A DNA stretch of 64,000 nt from Tricholoma matsutake. Its lineage: Eukaryota > Basidiomycota > Agaricomycetes > Agaricales > Tricholomataceae. Every line of letters begins with the position of its first letter. Position 1 is the first letter of the stretch. The notes under the pieces are model-generated. The model saw only the letters and a list, made by a program, of their open reading frames with translations, did not search any database and had not been told where the DNA came from. This document shows, piece after piece, positions 43,526 through 53,099 of the stretch. The DNA is taken from the NCBI GenBank assembly GCA_026075535.2, contig AP026545.1, positions 10,664,001 to 10,728,000 of the forward strand, written 5' to 3'. The position numbers and the translations under genes are program-made.

Positions 43526-43557
43526 GGCCCAAGAAATGTGGTCGACATTTCTTGGGC
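43526..43557. repeat. Longest type A palindrome
   Basis: GCCCAAGAAATGT and ACATTTCTTGGGC, a 13-bp perfect stem with loop GGTCG; the minus-strand GTAAGT donor (43516-43521) is four bases beyond. Confidence 0.8.
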
Positions 43558-43560
43558 ACT

Positions 43561-43802
43561 CCACATTCGGTTATCCTCACCTCAAGTTTATAAATGGGGG
43601 GTGGTCATGATGTGCATCCTAAGTGATGCAAATGTGAGCCTGAGTGTTTTCGGATGACTCATACTGGTGTCTTTTCCTATTTGGTACTAACATCCACAAT
43701 CCGCAGATATCTGTCACATTTTATCCATATCTGTCTGTATCCATATGTTTACATAATCTGTGGGTGGCTATCCAGATAATGGCCATCTGTGGTAGGCCCT
43801 AG
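43561..43802 (-). repeat. CTAGGGCCTACC-ended repeat, copy 2
   Basis: Reverse complement starts CTAGGGCCTACCACAGATGG at 43802. It shares the boundary and ATCC/GGAT-rich character with 25825-26060. Beyond 43802 the sequence changes to the unknown gene. Confidence 0.4.
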
Positions 43803-43929
43803 CATGATCTGGATCATCAGAACTCTCAACCTAAAGGTGTGCACCATGACACTGGCAAACATGCATGTGAGCAAGTCAGTAGGACCATAAAAGCTCAGGA
43901 TGTAGAGAGGATGGCCAAGAGGGTCAAAT

Positions 43930-44520
43930 TTGGCAATGGCAGGCAGCACCTTAATAATAATCAAGAGTGAGATTCTGAAGCTACTAGAGGGATATCTGAC
44001 CAGGTCATGCAATCCAAGTCTGGAAAAAACATGGAGACCAGGAACAAAATTTGCACATGCCATTGAAATAATTGATCTTACACACTCATCCCCAGCTCCA
44101 GAGGATGCCCCAGAAATGGAGTCTCAGCAACATTTATCCTCAGTTGAGTATGGAAGTGAAGATGAATATGAGGTAAGCAAGTCCTCCATTATTAACATGC
44201 CATTATATTCTAAAGTGTCTGACTTGTCATTAGAATGATATGTATCAGGAGAAACTTCTACAGAAGGCTAAAGCATTTGAGGATGCAGCACAAATTTTGC
44301 ATAGCCAGATTCCACATAGACACCAGATCTGGATGAAATCAGTTATTGATTGAAAACTTGGTAATGATATTACTGATTTTGTTGCAGATATATATCATTT
44401 TGAATCTACAGGGCAAAAACATGACACAACATGGGGGGAAGGAGGAACAAAGGTAGAGAAACAATGGGTGCAGAACACAATGGGTTATCAGGCTCGAGAG
44501 GCATAAGATTTTTTTGTGTT
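43930..44520 (+). CDS. Unknown protein, multi-exon fragment
   Basis: First frame 43930-44238: SEILKLLEGYLTRSCNPSL, KFAHAIEIIDLTHSSPAPED, acidic end EYGSEDEYE followed by GTAAGC (possible intron). Downstream frames read MYQEKLLQKAKAFEDAAQIL and HRHQIWMKSVID, then KHDTTWGEGGTKVEKQWVQN and TMGYQARE. The style (acidic linker, short exons) suggests a gene belonging to a mobile element or a large fungal family, but I do not recognise it. Stops suggest decay. Confidence 0.3.
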
Positions 44521-45895
44521 TGACACTTCAACCAAGCTTGTGACTTGAACTTTAAGCAATGGTAAATATTAGGTGATCTATCTACATTACAGTTGTGCAT
44601 GAAATGTGCTCTAAGTCCCATGCCAGTGTTTTCCGATATGGAAGGTATATTAAGTAATCTATCCAATCTCACCCAAAATCCCACAGCAGCATTTTCCAAA
44701 GCTCACATGTTGCACACAATATGCTGGGTGAATAGCATACAGTATAGGAAGGTTCTAGGTTTGTCATTATGCAGAGCAGACACAGTGGGTGGTGAATGTT
44801 GCATCTGTGTTCATCTGTAGAAAGAATTGTATCTGCATTCAGTTAGTGAATGACACATAAAGAAGATGCCAAGGATTAGAACACATTTTGATAATGGAAG
44901 GAACACAGAGTGATTTGAAACAGATGAATTTCACAACAACATCTACTTGCAGAACATTGGAATAGGTGTGGGAAAGGATACACCAGAATTCCAATGCTAT
45001 GCCAGTGGGTTTATTTGTGATACAGGTCGACAAAAGAGGTCAATGTGAATGTCTGACCACAACATCAACATCATGAGTCTAGTGAAGTTGTTGCAAGCAC
45101 TGAGCAACAAGGTCATCAGCATTTCAACACTGTTAAAGAAATCATGTGCACTTTCAACCGTTGTCATCACAAATGTAATTCATCAAGCTCACTATGCACA
45201 GGTATAGCGCCTATTGAACCAGCTTACCGTCCCACAATGTCAAGATTGCAACTGGCCCCAAACATGTGCTCAACTGGCATGTTCTTCTGAATTCACCTCC
45301 AGTTCAAATGCAGATATCTTCCTTGACCATGGCTAGTTGTTTCAATTCTTGCTTCAATGTCTGAAGATGGAGGTGCCCATGTCATGTTGGACCAAGCTGA
45401 ACTTGAAGATGTTGTAACAGGGGATCGAGGAGCATCCAGCCTGGTGGCAGTCACTAGGCCCATGACTCTTCATCCAGTCAGATGTGAGACTCTCATCAAA
45501 GGTGTATCTCCCATCATAGCTGAGTGAGTTCCTGTCCAATAGGTTCAATCCACTGAACATGCTGATGAAATTCAAGAATTGTACTCATTCATGGACTGTG
45601 TGGCCACTGCATGAAAACCTGGACAAAGGATAATGTCTGCTAGCCAATGGATTTGCTCTCAAAAGAAGAGACCCTATCTCACATCTGTGTCCTTATGTTT
45701 GGATAAGACATGAATGTTGTCAGTCTTACTGGCCCAGCATCGCTGAATAGCTTGCTCAAACACTCCATCAATTTACTGAATAAATTGGCTAGAGAAAGGA
45801 AGCAGGGTGCATTGACTATTTGATCTTTTGAAGAGGAGTTGCCAATGGGAATGGGACTGGTATATTTTGCATTAATCTTGAGAGACTGGAACTGG
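44521..45895. other. Unassigned, with 75-100-bp duplicated unit
   Basis: 44575-44640 and 44641-44725 are diverged tandem copies of a unit also found at 19770-19870 (GGTATATTAAGTAATCTA.., AAATCCCACAGCAGCATTTT). From 45300 on, fragments such as LLKHSINLLNKLARERKQG could be a decayed alpha/beta-hydrolase-like start of the NLR gene that follows, but this is weak. Confidence 0.3.
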
Positions 45896-46870
45896 CTTTC
45901 TAACTCTTATCCATCAGGTTGTCAGCAGGGAATCAGCTATCCTTGGTGATGCCTGTGAAAACCAGGACTCTATCCATGCTGATCATGTTGGCATGTCCAA
46001 GTTCTCAACTACAAGTGATGCAGGATATAAAATGATTCTGCATGCAATTGAGGTTCTTGTTGAAGTCAAAGTTCAGGTAATGAGCCAGCTTCAGGCAATC
46101 AAAGTATGTAGGAAATCATTATTATCTATGACAAAGCTTTACCACTGTTACAAAAGGTACTTCCAATAAAGCCCCAACACAGAGGGTAGTTGGCTCACCA
46201 CCATAACAAAGTATTTATTCTCAAACTCAAACTCTTCTCTACTATATTCAGATCACAGCTCTGTCCAATATTCCTCCACTTCAAGTCCCTCATTTTGTAG
46301 AACAAAAAGTTTTACTTACCCATCTTCAAGAGCAGTTTGCCAAACCTGATGGTGGTGGTGTTGTTGGGAATGGGTGGTGCAGGAAAGACCCAGCTTGCAT
46401 TTCAATATTGCAGGCTCATTGAGAGGTCAGGGAAATATCAAGCAATATTGTGGCTTGATGCTTCTTCATGCAATGCATTATACAGTTCTATGGAGGTCAT
46501 TGCTAAACACCTTCTGCCAGAGAAAGAATTGGATTCAAAGAATCCTGATTCTACAGTTGCATTGGTCAAAAATGCTCTCTCTAGTTGGAATGATGCATGG
46601 GTCATGGTCTTAGATAATCTGGACAACCTTTCTGAGTTAAAAGATATCATAAAGTTCTTTCCATATACTGGCTATGGCTATATCTGGATTACCAGTCATT
46701 ACACTGGTTGTACAGAACTGGGTTGGTGTATTGAACTTGACCATATGGAAGAAGAGGAGGGTCTCTAGCTTCTGTTACATGCTTCAACAGTAGACATTGC
46801 TGAGCTGGATGCTGCAAAGCAGATTCTCAAGAAACTGGGCAATCTACCTTTGGCTATTGATCAAGTTTGA
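45896..46870 (+). pseudogene. NLR-type NTPase (NB-ARC-like) remnant
   Basis: SIHADHVGMSKFSTTSDAGYK (about 45965-46030) resembles the end of the hydrolase-like N-domain of fungal NLRs. ITALSNIPPLQVPHFVEQK leads into VVLLGMGGAGKTQLAFQYCR (Walker A, about 46343-46405). WVMVLDNLDN is Walker B and KKLGNLPLAIDQ, after a stop at 46766, is the GLPL-like motif. A stop and a frame change (near 46345) break the gene, and gypsy F sequence replaces the C-terminal repeats. In fungi such proteins act in non-self recognition; no effector activity can be inferred for this fragment. Confidence 0.65.
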
Positions 46871-46879
46871 GCATATATT

Positions 46880-47732
46880 TTGTGCTGAAAACTACCCGAC
46901 CCTTGGCCCCCCTACATCTGTCCCCATCTCTCCACCACAAATCTCTCTAATCAATGCTCCTGCCTACATGCATGCTACCAGTATCCTTAGTCTTCCAGTT
47001 ATCACTCACTAAGGAATCTACCTTCAGGAAAGCCATGCATTCAGATAGCATGCCCCCTGATCTTTCTAATATCCCAGAGGAGTACCATGAGTTGCTGATG
47101 TCTTCAGCAAGAAGAAGGCTGACACCCTTCCTCCTCAGCAATCTTATGACCTAAAGAAAAAATTAGAAGAAGGCACATCACCCCTGCCTGGACATATGTA
47201 CTTCTTGTCCCCCACAGAATTAGAGGCACTTTGTACCTTTGTTGATAAAAATCTAAACAATGGCTTCATCCACCCTTCAAAATCCCCTCATGGAGCACCC
47301 ATACTTTTTGTCAAGAAAAAAAGTGGAGAATTAGGGCTTTGCATTGATTACTACAGCCTCAATCAGATTTCTAAGAAAGACAGGCATCTATTACCCTTAC
47401 TTTCTGACCTCCTTGACACCCCAAAGAAAGGCTGTGTATGTACCAAAATTGATTTATGCCACACATATCACTTGGGGCACATTGCTGACAGAGAAGAATG
47501 GAAGGCCACCTTCCACACTCATTATGGTTCCTATGAATGGTTAGTCGTACTGTTCAGTCTCACAAATGCACCCATGACATTCCAATGGTTTATGAACAAT
47601 ATATTCCTTGACCTTCTGGACATCTGTGTTATTGTCTACCTTGATGATATTCTCATCTACTCTGATGACATGTCGCAGCACCGAGCACATGTCAAAGAAG
47701 TCCTCCAGAGATTACGCACAAATGGTCTATGA
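46880..47732 (+). pseudogene. Gypsy F protease end and reverse transcriptase
   Basis: The main frame 47196-47732 gives MYFLSPTELEALCTFVDKNL, GFIHPSKSPHGAPILFVKKK, TKIDLCHTYHLGHIADREE, FSLTNAPMTFQWFMNN and VIVYLDDILIYSDDMSQH, with YLDD intact. The upstream part (PDLSNIPEEYHEL) matches the gypsy A RT leader, so F and A are related families. RNase H and the integrase core are missing. Confidence 0.8.
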
Positions 47733-48016
47733 AAGGTACATTGTACAAGGCCAAGGCCACATTGACTAAGGCTAAGGATGACATGGCAAGGTACTACAAC
47801 CAGCGCAGAATCCCATCTCCTGTGTACTTGCTGGGGGATAAGGTTTTCCTAGACTCTAGCAATATCAAGACTACCCAACCTTCCCAGAAACTGGCCCATC
47901 AATATCTAGGCCCCTTTCCAGTAGTCCATGCCACTGAAACAGTGTCAAAATTGCTTTTAAATCTGCTGTGTCATTTTTGCCATCATACAACACCTGCAGT
48001 GACATTTCCCATGTAG
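47733..48016 (+). pseudogene. Gypsy F integrase C-terminus
   Basis: KAKDDMARYYNQRRIPSPVY, LLGDKVFLDSSNIKTTQPSQ, KLAHQYLGPFPVV: the SH3-like/GPY end of gypsy integrase. It is joined directly to RT at about 47730, so about 1.7 kb of pol was deleted. Confidence 0.75.
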
Positions 48017-48082
48017 TCAATATATTAAGAGACTCCATTCCTGAAATTATACAATGATATTGCCACAATAATGGAGTTTCTT

Positions 48083-48349
48083 TCATGATGTCAGGCTTTT
48101 ATGTGCAGGCTTCCAATCAGGAGTCAGGGGGGTTTCAGATGGTTTAGGCAGAGAACCTGCTTCACTTGGAGATGTCATGGGAGCTAGACCTCTATATTCA
48201 GTGGAATGGAAAGAAATATGGCCTGTAGACCAGTCAATCAATGGGTTGTTTTGTCTTAGCCAGTTATATCCTAGGACTGCTGAGCAGAGGTCTTTACTGT
48301 GTCCCATGTATTCTGAGCCAGTCTGCATGGAATTTGGTGGACTCTGCAT
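48083..48349 (-). pseudogene. Gypsy protease fragment, inverted
   Basis: Minus-strand CSAVLGYNWLRQNNPLIDWS then STGHISFHSTEYRGLAP corresponds to the protease/RT linker of gypsy A (HNWLKQYNPLIDWSS). It is a detached fragment in opposite orientation to gypsy F. Confidence 0.7.
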
Positions 48350-48855
48350 GGACTAGCTTGGACTGGCACCCACTCATTTGGCTCAAATGTCCTGCATAGC
48401 AGTTGCTCAGACTTTTGTGGAGTCTGAGCTATTTTTGGACTTTTACTTGGAGTGTGCATGGACTTTGTCTGAGCAACATCGATTTACTCAGACTCAGACA
48501 GATACATGTCCAGTTTGAGTCTGAGTTGAGTCCATGGATGCATAGCAGAGGCTCAGTTGACTACAGAAAAAATATGTACTAAAGTAGAATCAAACCCCAA
48601 GCCTTGTCACCAAGTGTAAATAGCAGCAGTTAACCGCTACACCACAGAGCTATTGTCAGTAAGTGCAAACAATTGGATTATCTAACTGTCCTTATTTGAA
48701 TCATGTGACTCATGTGCAAGTTCAAGATGCCTCAACAATCATTGTTGATCAACATTTTTGTTGACCAGCACCACCACTTTTGATGCCACTGCCTCCCACC
48801 TCCCTCTACCACCACCACCACCCAGTCAGCCCCCTCCTCCAACATCTCTTGCACC
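48350..48855 (-). repeat. GACTC-rich DNA with tRNA-like head
   Basis: 48350-48540 is dense in GACTC/GAGTC words, like the arms of the MULE-like element. 48585-48655 on the minus strand has TGGTGTAGCGGTTA (48631-48644, box A) and GGGGTTTGATTC (48587-48598, box B) at tRNA spacing. Block VI starts just beyond. This order matches the right half of the MULE-like element read backwards, so a degenerate relative is likely. Confidence 0.45.
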
Positions 48856-48859
48856 AACA

Positions 48860-49344
48860 GGAACACAAGCAGCATGGAACAAATGGGCCCAAGTAAGTCT
48901 TTATTAAGTTTTTTTTTCCTTTTCTTCCATTGTTTTATCAACTCATTAAATATATATATATATATATTTTTTAGGTTAACAATGATTTCTAAACCCCAAA
49001 ATGGCACACCATACACCAAGCTGCCCAACACACCCATGCCCATGGCTGTGAGCACCTGCTTGCAGCATGGGTGTGCCTACCCAAATCCCTCAATGCAACA
49101 GCCAAAACAATGATAATCATCATTTGGGCCCCAAGTAAGTTTTTTCTTTTCTTTTTTGTTTCTATGAAACTACTAATTATATTTTCATTATAATTTAGAT
49201 TCCATTTTAGTGGTAATGATAGATGCTGATGCGACATGACCCAAGCATGCCAAATCCCCTCCTCCCCATCTAAATGGGATGTGAGAGTGTCAATTACGGT
49301 CAGGAGCACAGAGAGCAACACTGGGAGATCCCAGAAGGGGTATA
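48860..49344 (+). repeat. Hairpin/intron repeat, block VI
   Basis: Two intron-like units, 48893-48974 (GTAAGT..TTTTTTAG, 82 nt) and 49135-49198 (GTAAGT..AATTTAG, 64 nt), a type B hairpin at 49046-49065 (CTGTGAGCACCTGCTTGCAG) and a type A palindrome just before the second donor. After the second acceptor comes AGTGGTAATGATAG, then the CCCATCTAAATGGGATGTGA word. It cuts off gypsy E RT at about 49345. Confidence 0.6.
49135..49198 (+). other. Intron-like segment, block VI
   Basis: GTAAGT donor, T-rich body, CTAATTA branch-like region, AATTTAG acceptor; 64 nt, the same length as the block IV unit. It directly follows CATTTGGGCCCCAA. Confidence 0.6.
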
Positions 49345-50427
49345 CCACCAGGTGATTCTGACGTTGTGATATCCCCATCAGATGTCCAATTTTGTAAACC
49401 ATTTTGCCCCTCTTAGTTTGTCCAACAGGTCTCCTACCAGCGGCAGTGGGTAGGTGTTCTTGATCGTTCTGTTATTCAAGTACCTGTAATCTTGGCAGGG
49501 TCATAGCACGTCTGAGTCCTTCTTCGCAACAAAGAAGAATGGCAACGCCATGGGTGATTTCGATGGTCGGATGTATCCTTTCTGCAGGCTTTCGTCGAGA
49601 AACTCATCGAGTTTCTTTTGTTCTGCTGGTGACAGTGGGTAAACCCTGCAATCCTTCACTACAAAGTCCGGTTTCAGTTCGATTGCATGATCCCAGGGTC
49701 TTGATTCTGGGAATCGTTCCAATGCTTCCTTTTTGAATATCCGTTGGTACTCCTTGTACTGTTCGGGGAGTAGTTCATCTAGGGTCTTCTGTTCGGGGTC
49801 TCCTTCCTTCTTATGTGTCAGGTGTTGAGAGACCGATGTCTTTGCCCTAATCCAGATATTTTGTCCATAAGCATATTGTGGCAATCCTTTTGCCTTTATG
49901 ATCTGAGAGATTGTCTTCGTTGTCAGGGAATATCCATATCTTGGCTCATCATATTCCTCCATCAGCGGTATCTTAGCTGGCTCAAATATTCCAATGATGG
50001 GTTCTCCTCGGATGTAGGCAACTAGTAGCTCGTTGTCTTCGATCCTTAGTTTGGGTGTCTCTTTCAGTTGTTCCATTGCCTGTTCCGTTGCCTGTTCGTG
50101 GTTTGCCTGTGCTGGGTTTTCCTTCCCAGTGTCTTCTTCATCTTGTGGCCCAATGGGCTCCACATCTTGAAGAGTCATGATCACGATCTCTTCATCATCA
50201 ATTTCTTCAATTGTCGCTTTTCTTGTCTCGATGGGCATCTTGCTCCTTTTTGGTTCTTCGTGGAAGACTCCTCCTATCAGTTTCGCCTTGGCGACAACTC
50301 TTTGGCATTGCTCTCGGCGTTCTTCTTTTGCCAGTTCTTCTTTCTTGTTTTTCAGGGCTATCTTTTCCCTTGCTTTTGCAACTATTTGGGCCAGTGCCAG
50401 TCGTCCTTCTTCTTTTCTAGTGGCCAA
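49345..50427 (-). pseudogene. Gypsy E linker and RT N-terminus
   Basis: The frame 49501-50427 (308 codons) has a coiled coil LALAQIVAKAREKIALKNK, LLVAYIRGEPIIGIFEPA, TLDELLPEQYKEYQRIF, KGYIRPSKSPMALPFFFVAK. RT continues in shifted frames ([39 protein letters not shown]) to about 49345 and stops there. The catalytic half of RT and everything downstream are missing. Confidence 0.82.
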
Positions 50428-50466
50428 TTTCTCCAGCTCTCTGGTGGTCAGCTTTTTCCACTGTGC

Positions 50467-51117
50467 TCATTCTTCCTCAGCGGCTTTCTTCTTGAGGGCG
50501 AGCTTCTCTTGATCTCTAGCAATGATGCCTCGGCACCATGCCTGTTGTTCTTCTTTTGTCATGTCTAAGGGGTTCTTCTTCTTTTTGGTTCCCTTCTGAC
50601 ACCATGACAGGTGTTCGTCGTTGGTTTTCTTGGTTTGTACCCTACCGATAAGGGTTCTCCCTCTTCCATGTGAGAATTCAGGGTGGGTCTTGTCATTCAT
50701 CCTGAATTGGAAGGTTCCAATTCTCCAGTCGATTACTGGATTGATTCTCCTGAGCCACGGCAAGCCCAAGATGACTGATTCCTTTCCCAGTCCTGCAATG
50801 AGGAAGGTCATTGGGAAAGTCCTTTCATTGATCGTCAAGAGTCCCTTGGCGTAGTTAGAAATCTCCCCTTTCTTGTTTGGGGTTCTGTCTACATTCTTGA
50901 CCTTGATCATGTTCTCCAGGGGGTACAGTTCGAATCCGCTGTCCTCTGTGAATTCATGACTCATGAATATCCCTCCCATGCCTGAGTCGAGTAGGGCTAT
51001 GGTTTCAATGGCTTTCCCTCTGCCTGCTCCTAGCACTTTGACATCTAAACACATAGATTGATTCTTCAAAGTGGCTAGTAGTACAGAGCAGACAGAGAGT
51101 TCGGTGGTACCTGGCAT
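50467..51117 (-). pseudogene. Gypsy E protease
   Basis: TELSVCSVLLATLKNQSMC, IALLDSGMGGIFMSHEF (active-site D-S-G intact), GLLTINERTFPMTFLIAGLG, VILGLPWLRRINPVIDWRIG, then a basic Lys/Glu-rich stretch. It is the closest intact relative of the broken gypsy D protease. Confidence 0.85.
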
Positions 51118-51206
51118 TGAGGCAGGCCACCCCTTTAAAAACCCTCATCTCCAATGGCAGCGACGGCTGTCGCTTTCTCTTCTCCATCGAGTTCGTTCAA
51201 GATCGC

Positions 51207-52223
51207 TCAGATCTTTGAGTAGGCTTCTTTGCCTTTGTTCTTTGGGAAAGGCCAGTCCTGGGTCCTTGTTTCCCCTTTCTTGTGTTCAGTTGCTCTGTGT
51301 CCGGGCTGGTGGCACACAAAGCACAACCCTTTCTTCATGTGTTCAATCCTTTCCTGGTAGGAGAGGTGGTTGATCTTGAGTGGGGTCTCCCTTGCCTTAG
51401 AGGCCGGGAGCTTCTTTGTAAAAGTCTCCTGCAGCCTCCCTGCTATGGCCTTTGCTCTTCTCCACTGTCCATCGTACTTGGAGGCAGCGTTGATCATTCC
51501 TTCCAAGGTCATAGGGATTGTTTCCATGTTGAAAACTCTTTTGAGGAGCTTGGGGTTCAACCCATCCATAAAGAGTTCAATGAGGGCGGTGTCATCATTG
51601 ATTCCTGCCTTCTCTCACAGGATTCGGAACTGCGCAATGTAGTCCTCCAGGTCCTGTCCCTGCTTCAATGTCTTCATCTCAGTTCTGGCCCTGCCAGCTT
51701 TGTCGATCGGTGTGAACGCTGTCTTGAGCGCCGATTCAAAGGCTGACCAAGTTCCTAGGTCTTCTCTTTCTGCCCATGTCTGTGCCCAGGGTGCAGCAGT
51801 TCCTCTGTTCATGAAGGATAATGCAAAGATGATTTTCTTCTCGTCGGTGTCATAGATTCCATGGTTCACTCTCAAATAGAGTTTCAGTTCTTGTAAGAAC
51901 TTTGCAGTTCTAGTTTGGTCCCCTGTGAAGTCAGAGGGGGTTCATATCCTGATCTCCTTGGTCGATGCAGTGGGTTCAGTAGACATGTTGGCGTTGTCAT
52001 TGGATAAGGAGAATGGGTCTCGTTCTGGAGTTTCTTCTGTATCGAGGGATCTAAAATCCTCTTCGTCGAGGTATTGGGGTTCTTCGTCACTGGTTCTCTT
52101 TGAGAACCACTTCTGTGCTGGTTCCGAGTATTGTACTAGTTGACCCTGGTATCTATACCACGGGGTTCTGCCTGATGATGATGCTCCAGTTGGAGGTCTG
52201 TCTGGGCTTTGTCTGAAAGACAT
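51207..52223 (-). pseudogene. Gypsy E gag
   Basis: The ATG at 52223 gives SFRQSPDRPPTGASSSGRTP then an acidic N-terminal region. After a TGA at 51942-51944 (Arg expected), LKLYLRVNHGIYDTDEKKII, FALSFMNRGTAAPWAQTW, AFTPIDKAGRARTEMKTLKQ; after another stop near 51615, MDGLNPKLLKRVFNMETIPM and GLCFVCHQPGHRATEHKKGE, an intact CX2CX4HX4H knuckle. Confidence 0.82.
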
Positions 52224-52270
52224 TGTGTCTGCACCTAGGTAGGTGGACTTCGTAGATCAGCTTGACCTTT

Positions 52271-53033
52271 TGTTAAGACTATAGGTCTTTAACTCAGCCT
52301 TGGCTTCGTATATCACAGTTGGAGGCTTTCCAACTATATCGGTATCGCACTAGGAGGCTTTCCTAGTGTATCAGGCTTCTGGCCTTCACTTGGGTATTTC
52401 CTCAAGTCATTACGGCTATCTGTACTCAGAGGCTTTCTGAGTAGACCGTCGGTTCATGTATCACAGTTGGAGGCTTTCCAACTGTCGAGTTCGAGTTATC
52501 ACAGCTAGGGGCTTCCTAAGCTGTCGAGTGTTCTGGTTGAGTCTAAGACCGTTGATTGAATTAGGTCAAGCTTGAGAATACACAGAGTGTAGCTACAGCT
52601 TATATACTGTTCCAGGACTATCTATCGTCCAATCGGAAGGTGAGATGCTTATCAGGTAAATATGGACAAGAACAATAGAAACAATAGGCCTCATGCCTTG
52701 CATGAGGCGTCCGATGTCAAGGAGTGCTGCAGCACAGCATGTCAGAGAACAATAAGAGATAAGCCTCATGCCTAGCATGAGGCGTCCGATGTCACGGATC
52801 CAATGTCAAGGATCCAATGTCAAGGACATGCTGCAGTGCAGCATGTCGATCGTGAGGGTCCAACATCATGGACCTCATGTAAAGGGGTTGTCGCACCACG
52901 GTGTGTGTGGGAGTGGATTTGGGTGCATGGAGTCACCATGCGTCAAAGCGTCCCCATTGGAAGTGAGTCGTGTCGTGTCGATAAAGAAAAATGAAGTGCC
53001 CGGTCTTGCGGGTCCAGATAACAAATTGTAACA
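52271..53033 (-). mobile_element. Gypsy E LTR
   Basis: On the minus strand TGTTACAATTTGTT..TCTTAACA, 763 bp, the same family as the gypsy D LTRs. Palindromes GCCTCATGC..GCATGAGGC occur twice (52688-52708 and 52763-52783). GGAGGCTTTCC-type repeats at 52320-52510 are particular to this copy. It is the 5' LTR of gypsy E. Gypsy G begins directly beyond. Confidence 0.8.
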
Positions 53034-53099
53034 GCCAGCTCTATGCACAATTCTGCTATCATTTCCCCTCCCCACGTCTTGTCAACTGACTCTATATAC

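Larger units (their letters stand above)
41885..43560 (-). repeat. Hairpin/intron repeat, block V
   Basis: Inverted relative to blocks I, III, IV and VI. Type A palindromes at 42361-42390, 43064-43094 and 43526-43557 have minus-strand donors GTAAGT (42354-42359 and 43516-43521). Type B hairpins at 42266-42281, 42530-42549, 42814-42833 and 42914-42933. The GATGTGAG-GTGTCAAT word is at 42044-42066 (inverted). A (GGT)8-like tract lies at 43106-43130. No gene was found. Confidence 0.6.

Noticed and set aside
50068..50568. 166-codon plus-strand frame opposite gypsy E pol
   Set aside because: Complement of the supported gypsy E reading frame, Phe/Leu/Ser-rich as expected from a shadow of a Lys/Glu-rich protein. 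Unlike 8702-9460 and 56640-58000 it has no intron or Cys motif.
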